A stretch of DNA of 64,000 nucleotides, from positions 1 through 64,000 of the forward strand of contig JAEEKX010000039.1 of assembly GCA_016288655.1 (NCBI GenBank), given 5' to 3'. The first letter of the stretch is position 1. Every line of letters starts with the position of its first letter. Position numbers and translations under genes: made by a program. Below are positions 8,863-19,000 of the stretch, piece after piece. The DNA is from Bacteroidales bacterium (lineage in GTDB: Bacteria; Bacteroidota; Bacteroidia; Bacteroidales; WCHB1-69). Below the pieces are notes generated by a model that ran no database searches, had not been told where the DNA came from, and saw only the letters and a list, made by a program, of their open reading frames with translations.

Positions 8863-9882
8863 ATGAAAAAAGGCGACATCCTTTTTCTGATCGTCTCCAT
8901 CGCCCTCCTGCTCGCGACTGTTTTTGTCGTTGAACGCACATCCCCCAAAAGGAACGCCATCGACACCTCCTGCAAGGAATTGGCAAAGGGAGTCTATTAC
9001 TGGCGAACGACGTTCGAACTGAACGACTACGAACGCGATTTCCTTCAACGGAATCAAATCCAAAAACTGTACGTCCGCTTCTTCGACGTGGATGTCAACG
9101 GAAACGATGCCTCCGACGACATCTGCGTGCCCATGGCCACAATAGAGTTCCGCGATTCCGTGCCCGCCGACGTCGAGATCGTCCCCACCGTGTTCATCAC
9201 GCCCGAAGCCATTCGCCATTGGAAAACCTTCGGCCCCTTCTTAGCCCGCCGACTAAACGCCATCTGTCAGTACAATAACTTGTCTCCCAAAGAGTTTCAG
9301 TTCGATTGCGACTGGACCGGTTCCACCCGCGACACCTATTTCCAATTCCTAGAAGAGATGAGGAAACAATTGGAACAGTACTACCCCTCCATCGTCCTCT
9401 CCACTACCATACGTCTTCACCAACTCGCCCAAAGCCCGCCCAATGTGGACTACGGCGTACTGATGTGCTACAACACCGGCAATTTCAAGGATTACAACAC
9501 GAAAAACGCCATCTTGGATATCGACGACGTGAAACCCTACCTGAAAAACCTCACCTCCTATTCACTCCCTTTGTCGCTTGCTCTGCCCGCCTACGAATGG
9601 AATGTACAGTTCGACTCAGCATATAAGTTCCAAATGCTCGACCGACAGCATTACGACTTCACGGACACCACGATGTTCGAAGCGCTTGGCCATGACCGAT
9701 ACAGGGACAAGATTTCCCAGAACATCTTACGGAGAGAATGGGTGGATTGCCCCACCCTGCTTTCCTCCAAGGATTTGATATTCCAAAAACGTGGAAACCC
9801 GATGCCAATCGTGCTTTATCATCTCGATTCCACCCAACTTTTCAAATACACCAACCATGAAATTACCGAAATTTATCGTTAG
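8863..9882 (+). CDS. Conserved hypothetical, N-terminal membrane anchor, possible TIM-barrel-like fold
   Basis: N-terminal TM, then FQFDCDWTGSTRDTYFQFLEEMRKQLEQYYPSIVLSTTIRLHQL and DYGVLMCYNTGNFKDY. Confidence 0.65.
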   Translation: MKKGDILFLIVSIALLLATVFVVERTSPKRNAIDTSCKELAKGVYYWRTTFELNDYERDFLQRNQIQKLYVRFFDVDVNGNDASDDICVPMATIEFRDSVPADVEIVPTVFITPEAIRHWKTFGPFLARRLNAICQYNNLSPKEFQFDCDWTGSTRDTYFQFLEEMRKQLEQYYPSIVLSTTIRLHQLAQSPPNVDYGVLMCYNTGNFKDYNTKNAILDIDDVKPYLKNLTSYSLPLSLALPAYEWNVQFDSAYKFQMLDRQHYDFTDTTMFEALGHDRYRDKISQNILRREWVDCPTLLSSKDLIFQKRGNPMPIVLYHLDSTQLFKYTNHEITEIYR

Positions 9883-12151
9883 TATCATATTGACGACCTG
9901 TTTATTACCTGCTTATCCCTGTGGAGGTCCTTACCGCATCGATCCCAATATGCACTACCTGTTCTTCCTCGGTAGCGACAAGAACTACTACTGGGATTGG
10001 AAAACCGTGGACAACGATTGGTTCAAAAAGGAGAACATCGACTTCTGGCACCAATATGTCAATCAGGAAGTTTCGCGAAAGGCAGTGGAACAAGCCCTCT
10101 ATGGACAAAATGCGAAGAGCCCCTTCTGGAAAGTACTGGAGCAGCGCAACGACACCGTCGCCATGCAATACTGGCACTTTGTCCTCGGGGCATACGGCGG
10201 CGATCGTGCCGACGCGACTTGGAAAAAATCCTCTTGGTACTATCCCTCCAGCAAAGAAGAGCGGAAGACAGACTTCAGTTTCAGCGAAACCGCCGACGAA
10301 AACATCCTGAAACATTGCAAGAACAGCCAAATCCGCGATCGTTACGTGTACCAACTGATGCAACGGGCATTTTATGACATGAGATACCAGGAGTGCCTGA
10401 AGTTGTGGGAGCAGTATGGCGAACAAATCCCGACGAGCGCCCTGCAACGCCAATGCAAGAGTTATTACGCCGGCGCGTTGTGTCACTTGGAAAGAAAAGC
10501 CGACGCGGCCATCGCCTACGCACAGATCGGCTACTACGACCGCAACCTGCACTACAACGTGGACGTGCTACGGAAAATTCACCAAAACAACCCCGACTGC
10601 CCGAGTTTCGAGTTCATCGTGCAGCATTTCGTAAGCGAATATTTCGACATGCAATACGAACACTTCAACGCCGACAACAAGCCGTCGAAAGAGTTTATAA
10701 AACTGGCCGACAACATCTTGGAAAACGGGAGTTCCCGCAATCCCGCCTTGTGGCAGTCGGCGAAGGCGGCCATCGCATACATCAACAAAGACAAGGCAAC
10801 CGCCCGACGATGGCTCAACGAAGCCGACCGCATGGCCGGCTCCCAAGCCGTGAAGGACAACATCCGGATGATGCGGCTGATCTTCAACGCCGCCGATGCC
10901 ACGACAGCCGAAGACGCAGACGACATGGCAGACGAAACCGCTTACGAAGCCCGACTGCTACCCGACCTCAAGTGGTTGGTCAATCAGGTGCGCAAACATG
11001 TCCAACAAGATAAAGATTATTTCCGTTGGAACTCCTACGAAGACCACTGGATCTACACGGAAGGAACGGAGAAGTACGGCAACCGCCAACTCCACCAGAT
11101 CAAAGTGCTCCGACGCGCCATCCTTGTGGAAATCGTCCCCCATTTCGAACGATCCGGGCGGAAAGACCGCGCCATGGCCTACCTCAACATGTATTCGAAT
11201 GTGCTGAGCGACTACCGCTACGGCTCGCGCTTCTTCTGCTACATGGACAACGCCGAAACCCCGGATGTGGAAAAACACTGGAAATTTCTCCAGACTAAAG
11301 GCACGACGGAAATGGATAAGTTCCTGCTCCGTTACAGCTATAAAAACCGCAATTTCTACAACGAACTCCTCGGAACGAAATACCTGCGCCTGGAAAAATG
11401 GGACGGCGCCATCGCCTATTTCCAGAAGGTGAGCAAAAAATACACCCGTTCTTTGAACATTCAGGAGTATATTACGGACAACAACCCCTTCCGTGAAAAA
11501 TGGATTACCAACAACCGCTGCGGACAATACAAACTGCAAGACTACTCCCCTGTTGATGTCTATCAGAAGAGTTCCTCGAAATTGCAATTCTGCCAAATCA
11601 TGAAGGAAATAGAGCGGCAGATGGCCGAAACGACAGACCCCGAAACACGCGCACAAGCCGCCTACGCATACGCCGTCGGACTTTACCAAAGTTCCATTGG
11701 GAAAAGTTGGGCGTTGAGTCGCTACTGCTGCGGAATTGCCAACAGCATGTACGGAATGTACTATACTCCAGATTTGGCTACCTGCACCCGAGTCCACGAG
11801 TTGACCGACAAGGCCAAAGCCATCACCCGAGACCAGAATCTCTCCGACAAATGTTTCGCGCTGCTCCGTCAAAACCTGCAAAGCGAAAATGCATACACCT
11901 ACCCTTATCCCAGCTACGAGAACTTCAGTTCCTATGAAAGTTACGAGCATGCCATCGAATCATGGATAAACAATCGGGAACTTTTCGAGAAGAAAGGAGA
12001 AGCGAATCTGCTCGCCGAATGGAGCAAGCGCAACAACCGGCAAATGACAGAAAACATCATCCAAAGCACCTTCTGCGACGGGTGGGAAGATTACCAAGGA
12101 TATTGGGATAGAAAATGGCGGAACAGCACGTGGTACTACGCGGACAAATAA
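9857..12151 (+). CDS. Large secreted hypothetical protein with TPR-like helical character
   Basis: Start at MKLPKFIVSIILTTCLLPAYPCGG (signal peptide), overlapping the upstream ORF by 26 bp; many helical repeat-like segments. Confidence 0.7.
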   Translation: MKLPKFIVSIILTTCLLPAYPCGGPYRIDPNMHYLFFLGSDKNYYWDWKTVDNDWFKKENIDFWHQYVNQEVSRKAVEQALYGQNAKSPFWKVLEQRNDTVAMQYWHFVLGAYGGDRADATWKKSSWYYPSSKEERKTDFSFSETADENILKHCKNSQIRDRYVYQLMQRAFYDMRYQECLKLWEQYGEQIPTSALQRQCKSYYAGALCHLERKADAAIAYAQIGYYDRNLHYNVDVLRKIHQNNPDCPSFEFIVQHFVSEYFDMQYEHFNADNKPSKEFIKLADNILENGSSRNPALWQSAKAAIAYINKDKATARRWLNEADRMAGSQAVKDNIRMMRLIFNAADATTAEDADDMADETAYEARLLPDLKWLVNQVRKHVQQDKDYFRWNSYEDHWIYTEGTEKYGNRQLHQIKVLRRAILVEIVPHFERSGRKDRAMAYLNMYSNVLSDYRYGSRFFCYMDNAETPDVEKHWKFLQTKGTTEMDKFLLRYSYKNRNFYNELLGTKYLRLEKWDGAIAYFQKVSKKYTRSLNIQEYITDNNPFREKWITNNRCGQYKLQDYSPVDVYQKSSSKLQFCQIMKEIERQMAETTDPETRAQAAYAYAVGLYQSSIGKSWALSRYCCGIANSMYGMYYTPDLATCTRVHELTDKAKAITRDQNLSDKCFALLRQNLQSENAYTYPYPSYENFSSYESYEHAIESWINNRELFEKKGEANLLAEWSKRNNRQMTENIIQSTFCDGWEDYQGYWDRKWRNSTWYYADK

Positions 12152-12168
12152 GATAAAGCGACAGCGGC

Positions 12169-12879
12169 TTACGCCTTCCTCAGCAAGAACGAGAACGTCG
12201 CGCCCCCATCTGCGTTGTTGGCGAACTCCAACCGCGAGCCGCCGCGCCGCAGGTGCGAATCGCAAAGCAACAGCCCAAAACCACACCCCAGCTCGCCCTC
12301 CGTGCCCGGCGTGTTGAAATACTTGTTCCTCTCCAACAAAGCCGTGATCTTCTCCTCATCAATACCCACACCGTTGTCAGACACCTTCACCCGGATCTTA
12401 TCACCCTCCTCAACAGTCGAAATCTTGATTTTACCGCCCTTGTGAGTGAACTTGACCGCGTTGCCAACCAGGTTGACAATGACGCCCAAAATCGCCTCCC
12501 TGTCCGTGAAAACCATGCACCCGTCCGGAACCTCATTCTTGATCTCAATTCCCTTGTTCTTCGCCCGCTCCTCCATCACATCCATCACGATAATGATCAC
12601 AAAGGAGAGATCCGCCTTGCGCGGTGTATAGGCATCCATGTGCGTCCGCGTCCGGTAAATCTTAAGCATGCGGTTGAGGACCTCCATCACAGCATCGCAA
12701 CTGCTGCCGATCTGCCGCAATGTCTCCTTTTCTTCCTCCCGTCCCATCTCCATCGTCTCCAACATCTCCACACGCGAAGTGATGGGAACCATCATGTTTT
12801 TGATGTCATGAATGAAGGAAAAAATAAAAGTGTCCTCCAGTTCGTTTTTCTGCTCTGTTAGTTGCGTTTCGTCATCCAT
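12169..12879 (-). CDS. Soluble histidine kinase (HisKA-like + HATPase_c), no obvious sensor or TM segment
   Basis: SFIHDIKNMMVPI H-box-like region, N-box LVGNAVKFT, VSDNGVGID G1, CGFGLLLCDSHL. Confidence 0.85.
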   Translation of the reverse strand: MDDETQLTEQKNELEDTFIFSFIHDIKNMMVPITSRVEMLETMEMGREEEKETLRQIGSSCDAVMEVLNRMLKIYRTRTHMDAYTPRKADLSFVIIIVMDVMEERAKNKGIEIKNEVPDGCMVFTDREAILGVIVNLVGNAVKFTHKGGKIKISTVEEGDKIRVKVSDNGVGIDEEKITALLERNKYFNTPGTEGELGCGFGLLLCDSHLRRGGSRLEFANNADGGATFSFLLRKA

Positions 12880-14264
12880 TATTTATGTACGTGTTTGATA
12901 AATTCATCCACCTCGTGGACGCCGCCTTGATAGATCAGGTAGCCGTTGTAAGGTTCTCTTTCGGTAATTTCATCATTGACGGGAGTGAGCATCAAACGTT
13001 TCACCTCTTCGGGGTCGTCGGTCTGGCCAAGCACCCAGCCCAACTTGATGTAAGCCACCTCGGGGAGCATGTTGCCCGCCGGGATGATGCCGCGCGCCAT
13101 CATGTCGCGGCCCGTGTCGTAAACGAACATATCCACATAGCCCCACAGCGTCTGCAGGGTCATGAACTGATGGACGCCAGCGGCCTGCGCACGTTCCACT
13201 GCCGGGTACATCAACTTGTTGATGTGTCCCAGGCCCGTGCCGACCCAGACCACGCCTTTGTAGCCGTTATCGACTAAAGCGTCAAGCACATCGGGCTTCA
13301 TGCCCGGATAGTAGTATAACATCGCCACGCGGTCATCGAACGTCGGGATGATCTTCACGTTCTTGTCCTTGCGACGGTGGTTGTAATGTTCATGGATGGG
13401 CACCACCCCCTTGCGGGTGACCGTCGCCACCGGAATGTCACCGATGGTACGGAAGGTGGAGCGGTAGGAAGAGTGCATCTTACGCACGCGGGTGCCCTTG
13501 TGCAGGAAACCGTACTCGTCGGATGTCGGTCCGAACATGCAGACCATCACCTCGGCAATGTCGCCGTGCCCTGCCGCCGTCATGGCGTGCATCAGGTTGA
13601 GGGCCGCATCGGAACTGGGACGGTCGGAACTGCGCTGCGAGCCCACCAAAACCACCGGAATCGGCAGGTTCTGACACATGAAAGTCAACGCAGCGGCCGT
13701 GTGGTGCAACGTGTCCGTGCCATGCCCGATCACGATGCCGTCAATGCCGTTCTCGATCTCCTCCCCTATCTTTTTGGCCAAGGCAATGTACTGCGGCGGA
13801 GCCATGTTTTCGGAGAAAACAGCGAAGATTTTCTCCGTATCGAGGTTGCAAATGTCGGCCAATTCCGGCACGGAACCGTAGAGTTCCCCCGGCGAAAAGG
13901 CCGGAATCACAGCACCGGTGCGATAGTCCAAACGAGAGGCAATCGTGCCGCCCGTGCCCAAAAGTTTCACGGAGGGCAGTCCAGGCGTATAAGGGAACTC
14001 CTTCTCCGGAATGTGGAAAATCGGCTGCGGTACCGATACACCACTCATCGCAGTAATCGTATCTACATCTATACCAACGTTATAGCCGGTGATTAACTTC
14101 AACACGATGTGCTTCGTGTCGGTATTCTCCGCACGCGGCAGAACCTTCCCCGAGAAATGCCCACGGGTGGTCTCCAACTTGGCATCGTCCCAAACATGAA
14201 CGTTGAATTTCTTGAGCGTTTCTAACGCTTCGCCCTTATAACCTTGGAATAAATCTTTATCCAT
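12879..14264 (-). CDS. gatD: Archaeal-type Glu-tRNA(Gln) amidotransferase subunit D (GatD-like; asparaginase superfamily)
   Basis: LLGTGGTIASRLDYRTGAVIPAFSPGELYGSVPELADI, SENMAPPQYI, GIVIGHGTDTLHHTAAALTFM, VLVGSQRSSDRPSSDAALN, RVRKMHSSYRSTFRTI, MLPEVAYIKLGWVLGQTDDPEEV. It also has the GatD-like N-terminal domain (KHIVLKLITGYNVGI). Start set to MDKDLFQG. Confidence 0.87.
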   Translation of the reverse strand: MDKDLFQGYKGEALETLKKFNVHVWDDAKLETTRGHFSGKVLPRAENTDTKHIVLKLITGYNVGIDVDTITAMSGVSVPQPIFHIPEKEFPYTPGLPSVKLLGTGGTIASRLDYRTGAVIPAFSPGELYGSVPELADICNLDTEKIFAVFSENMAPPQYIALAKKIGEEIENGIDGIVIGHGTDTLHHTAAALTFMCQNLPIPVVLVGSQRSSDRPSSDAALNLMHAMTAAGHGDIAEVMVCMFGPTSDEYGFLHKGTRVRKMHSSYRSTFRTIGDIPVATVTRKGVVPIHEHYNHRRKDKNVKIIPTFDDRVAMLYYYPGMKPDVLDALVDNGYKGVVWVGTGLGHINKLMYPAVERAQAAGVHQFMTLQTLWGYVDMFVYDTGRDMMARGIIPAGNMLPEVAYIKLGWVLGQTDDPEEVKRLMLTPVNDEITEREPYNGYLIYQGGVHEVDEFIKHVHK

Positions 14265-14286
14265 ACTGCTTTTGTTTTTGAATGCG

Positions 14287-14294
14287 CAAAAATA
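14287..14294 (-). promoter_or_regulatory. Putative -7 element for gatD-HK operon (TATTTTTG on minus strand)
   Basis: Plus-strand CAAAAATA 14287-14294, just upstream of the start at 14264. Confidence 0.5.
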
Positions 14295-14308
14295 CACTAT
14301 TTTTGGCA

Positions 14309-14347
14309 TAAAAAAAAGAGCTGACTAAAATTTAATCAGCTCTTTTG
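14309..14347 (-). terminator. Intrinsic terminator downstream of the OmpA-family gene
   Basis: AGAGCTGA(14317-14324)/TCAGCTCT(14336-14343) hairpin with an A-run on the plus strand (T-run on minus). Confidence 0.8.
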
Positions 14348-14363
14348 AATATTGTCGGTTTGC

Positions 14364-15956
14364 TTACTTCACCTTGATGTGGATGATCGCAGCTCTGTGC
14401 TCTTCCAGGGAAGGATCGGTAATGTTCTCGCTGTTCTCCTTATCACCGGCGGTGTAGGTGTGAAGTTCGAGTTGTGCCGGATCCACACCCTTCTCTTCCA
14501 CGAAGAGTCTCTTGATGCTCTCGGCTCTGCGCTGGGCCAGGTCGCGGTTGTGCTCTTCCGGTCCGAGTTTGCAGGTATAACCTTCGATCACCAAAATAAG
14601 GTTGGAGTTGGCTTTCAGTTTCTTGGCGGCCTTGTCAATGTAGTCACCGCTCTCGTTGATCTTCGGCACATCCTTGTCGAGGTCGAAGAGGATCTTGATC
14701 TTTTCAAGGTCATCGGCCAAGTCTTGAACTGCCTTCTGGTCTTTCTTGCTCAGTTTGGAGCCGTCCTCCTTGGTGTCGGGGCATGTGGGAACAATGTAGA
14801 TGTACTCGGTGTTACGATCGCAGGCGTTGCAGGTATCGTCAAGATACTTCTGGGCGGCCTCGGTCATCTTCTTGTAGAACTTCTTACGTGCGGAATCCTC
14901 AACCTGACCGCAAGCGTTGATGTGGATACCCACCTTCACGCCCACTTGCAGGTTGTGCCAGTGGAAGTTGCCAATCACATCCTCACGCAGAATGTTGGTG
15001 TACTGCGATTGGGTGCTGTTCGGGGTGTTGGAGATGACATTCTGGTCAAACAGAATGTCGTAGTTGGAACCCAGCAGACCGTTGTAGGTGAACTTGTTGG
15101 CATCGGAAGTCGGCTCGCAGAGGTTGTGGCGTTTCTCGGCTTTCGGAAGAATGTCGAGGAAGCCGTATGTGCAGTACAAGCCCACATAGAAATCGGTTTT
15201 GTTGTTGATGCGGAAGATGCCGCCGAAATCGGCCTGTAGGTCGAAGGAGCATCTCAACTTCGCGGAACCATTACCTTCAATGGTGTACTCATCAAAACCA
15301 TGGTTGACACAATATTCATGCGTATAAAGCACATCGTAATACTCATCATAACCGGAGGTCACCAGTGTTCCATCAACAATCTTGGAGCGATTGTAGATGG
15401 GGAACCACCCTCTCACACCCAACTGTGAATAGAGACCGATTCTCTCGTTGAAACGGTGCTCGAATACAGCGGTCAAGGGAACCTCAATGGCGTAAATGAC
15501 CTGTTTCTCGATCATGTTCTTGGTCTGATAGAGTAAATCGTAGTTGGTGTTGTGCAGTGAGAATTCGTTATAGAACTCCACGTCGGCTGCATCGGGGATC
15601 ACGCCGCTGATGTTCATATTGGCACGGGCGGAAAGACGCTGGATGCCAACGCCAAGACCCAAACCCCAATGTTTGTCAAACATATAGGCGTAACCCAATT
15701 CCAACGTGTGAGCGTTGGGGAGAAACTTGCTGTATTTGATCGGAACGACATCGCCATAGCCGGCGTTGACGCGGGCAATGCGATGGTAGATGTTGTTCGA
15801 GAACGCTCCGCCGGCATGGATATACACCCGGTGATGACATACTGAATCAACAACCATTGAGTCCTGCTTTACCATATCGTCATCGATTTCCTGCGCATGG
15901 CCGTAGCCGATGAAGGCGGTAAGGAGAAGACCGATTAAAAATAATTGCTTTTTCAT
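14364..15956 (-). CDS. Outer-membrane beta-barrel + C-terminal OmpA peptidoglycan-binding-like domain
   Basis: Signal peptide, aromatic-rich barrel-like region, C-terminal ILFDLDKDVPKI...LILVIEGYTCKLGPEEHNRDLAQRRAESIKRLFVEEKGV, typical of the OmpA domain. Confidence 0.88.
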   Translation of the reverse strand: MKKQLFLIGLLLTAFIGYGHAQEIDDDMVKQDSMVVDSVCHHRVYIHAGGAFSNNIYHRIARVNAGYGDVVPIKYSKFLPNAHTLELGYAYMFDKHWGLGLGVGIQRLSARANMNISGVIPDAADVEFYNEFSLHNTNYDLLYQTKNMIEKQVIYAIEVPLTAVFEHRFNERIGLYSQLGVRGWFPIYNRSKIVDGTLVTSGYDEYYDVLYTHEYCVNHGFDEYTIEGNGSAKLRCSFDLQADFGGIFRINNKTDFYVGLYCTYGFLDILPKAEKRHNLCEPTSDANKFTYNGLLGSNYDILFDQNVISNTPNSTQSQYTNILREDVIGNFHWHNLQVGVKVGIHINACGQVEDSARKKFYKKMTEAAQKYLDDTCNACDRNTEYIYIVPTCPDTKEDGSKLSKKDQKAVQDLADDLEKIKILFDLDKDVPKINESGDYIDKAAKKLKANSNLILVIEGYTCKLGPEEHNRDLAQRRAESIKRLFVEEKGVDPAQLELHTYTAGDKENSENITDPSLEEHRAAIIHIKVK

Positions 15957-16000
15957 AATATTGCTGTATTTAATTTTCTATTCAGTAATCATAAACTCCA

Positions 16001-16028
16001 GCTCTTGACGACTTGCGTCGCCAAGAGC
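16001..16028 (-). terminator. Strong hairpin with GNRA-type loop after giant ORF; weak U-tract (attenuator or processing site?)
   Basis: Minus strand GCTCTTGGCGAC-GCAA-GTCGTCAAGAGC; 12-bp stem with one mismatch, 14-40 nt after the stop codon at 16042. Confidence 0.5.
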
Positions 16029-16041
16029 GGAGAGCTTAATA

Positions 16042-19000
16042 TTATTTCACAATGACGAATTTAACCGTTTCAATGGTGTTGGTGCCGGTGGTGATGCGGC
16101 CGAAGTAGGTGCCCTGGGCCTCGAAGCCGGCCACTCTCGTGATCTGCTGCAGGTTGGTCACATGCTGTACCAGAGCGCCCTTGGCGTCGAAGATGTCGAG
16201 GACAGCGCCGTCGAGTTCTTCAGCGGAGAGCGGGAGCTCAACCGTGATCTCAACACCGACGTGTGCCGGGACAGGATAGACACGCAACTGCGGGTTGGTA
16301 GCGACAATCATTTCGCAAGTCCAGTATTCGTTGCCTTGGTCGTCGAGTACCCACAAGCTGTAGATACCGTTCAGACCGCCGATCTCCTGATAGTACTGGT
16401 GGGTGGCACCCGGGATGGGCTCGCCATTTCTGTACCACTGGAAGCTTACGAAGGTGTGACCACCGTTCGTGGCAGGATTGTTGTTGCAGACAACCACATC
16501 GTCCCACTTCTGATCCATGATGTTGATACCATTGGTAGCACCCCAGAGGATGGTGACCGTGACATCGTACATGCAACCGTCGATGACGATACCGAACTGG
16601 TAGGTGCCAGGTTCAGTCGTCGGCATCCAGATGCTGACGGTGTTGTTGTCAAGGTCAATCATACCACCGGTGTAGTCGAAGCCGATGTTGTTGTAATCAA
16701 CGATCTCGTACCAGATGGTGTCGCGGTCATCGTTCACAGTCAGGTTGTTGAACTGGAAGACTGCCAACGCGCCGACTTCATCCGGACAGATGGCCACGCT
16801 GTCGTTCACGATCTCGAACTGCGACACAACGATCGTCACCGTAGCGTCGGTGATGTCACCAACGGAGCAGTAGAGGTCGGAGAGTGCGGTCAACTGATAG
16901 GTCGTGGTCGAATTGGGCGTGAGCTCAATGGAATAGACGTTGCTGTTGGTCACATAGTTGGTGCTGATGCCGTGCGTCACATCGGTCAACGTGAAGTAGA
17001 ACGGAGCAGTACCGTGGAAGACTATCGTCAACGTAGCGTTGTCGTCAGCATCGTTCCAGCAGAGGACGTCAGAACCTTCGCCCAAGTACATCGTTGCAGT
17101 CGGGTGCTCGTGGACCGTCACCGTGGTGGCGTTCGGCGTGTTGCTCGGCATGCAGTTCGTGTTGGCCGGGGCGACATAGGTCGGATAGTAGGTGTAGATA
17201 CCAGCGCTGGTGGTGATATCGTAAGAGAGACCACCCAGACCGCCAGTGACGTTGCTCACGTCGCTCAGGTCGGAAACCGGAGCATAGACCCACTGGATGA
17301 AGGTGCCCGTCTGATGGTTGGCATCCTCAACGCCGCCTGCCACCGTAGCGAACAGGTCAACGCGATCACCCAAGCAGACGTCGGCAGGCGTTACAACCGT
17401 CTGCTCCCATCTGGGCTGGTAGAGGACGTACACATCAACATTGTCGGAGGTAGCCACACAGCCGCTGCCCTGCGGGTAGTTGACGCTTACAGAGTAGGTG
17501 TAAGGACCGCCAACCGCGTCGGTGGTGTCAGTGTGGATGGTAACCATATTGTCAAACTCGGTGATTCTGGCGTTGTTACGTCTCCAGATAATGTTCGGGG
17601 TACCAATACCGCCCTCGATGATGGCGCTCAGCTCAACATAACCGCCTTCGCACACCTGCAGCATGCCGCTGTAGGAGATGCCGACGAACGGCTGCTCGAG
17701 GACTTCGATGACAATGCTCTGGGTCTCGGACTCACAACCGGTGTTGTAGTCGTTGTGACCCTGCGTAGCATACACAGTGTAGGTGTAGGTGCCAGGTACG
17801 TTGATCGTCTCGGTGAAGGTAGCACCGTTGGCGCCAACAATCTCATGACCGTTGACCGCCCAGTGATATACCGTGTTCACGTTGGCGGCATTCGTACCGT
17901 TGCTCATGGAGGCCGTCAGGGTTACTGCACCGCCTTCGCACATCTGGTTGTTCGGGAGCGAGCTTACGATGCTGTCGATGACCGGCTCAGCAGCAACAGT
18001 GTAGGTGAACTGGGCCGTAGCGACACAGCTGTTGTACATGTTGTTGGAGGCCTCGACGGCGTAAGTGTAGGTGCCGACAGCCAAGGTGGCATCCGTGGTG
18101 AGCGTCGCAGCATTCTGCGTGGTCAGCTCAACACCGTTCAAATACCATGTGTAGTTGTAAGTGCTGGTCGGATAGACATTCGCACTCAGAACGACACTAC
18201 CGCCTTCGCAAACCTCATTGAAACCACTGATGGTTGCGGTCGGACCGGCCAGGACAACTGCCTGAACCATAGCGGAGGTGGCGTTACAGCCGCTCATGCC
18301 TGCAGGCGTGACCTCAACGAAGTAGTTGTAGGTGCCGGCGGCCAAGCTGGCGTCAGTGACGTACGTGCTGGCGTTGCTGCCAACCTGTGCGTTGTCTCTG
18401 TACCAAGCGTAGTTGTATGTCGTGCCAGGAACCGTTTCAGCAATGTCAGCCACCAGGGTGATCGTACCGCCTTGACAGACGGACTCAGCACCGAGGACAA
18501 CCACCGTAGGATCGGCAACCACATGGGCCGCAACAATGCCGGAAGTAGTCTGGCAACCGCTCAGCGTGTTGATGACAACAACTTGATATTCGTAGTTACC
18601 CACGTTCAGGGTAGCATCCGTGGTGTAAGTGGACTGGGTCGCACCGTCAATCGGCTGGCCGTTTCTGATCCACTGGTAGGTCACGTTATCGCCGTAGGTC
18701 GTATCAACCGTAGCGGTCATCGTCACCTGGCCACCGAAGCAGACATTGGCAGCGCCGTCGATCGTGGCAACCGGGGTGGCAACCACCGGGATGGTGATGG
18801 TGTTCGACGCACCGTCACAGGCCACGCCGTCCATCGTCACAATCACCTGGTATTCGTAGTTACCAGCCGTCAGGTTGGCGTCGGTTACCAAGGTGGGCTG
18901 GGTAGCACCCGGCAGGATGATACCGTTGCGATACCACTGGTAGTTGTACTGGGCATTCTCGAGACCGCCATCCACGTGGTGGACATACAGCTCGGTGGTG

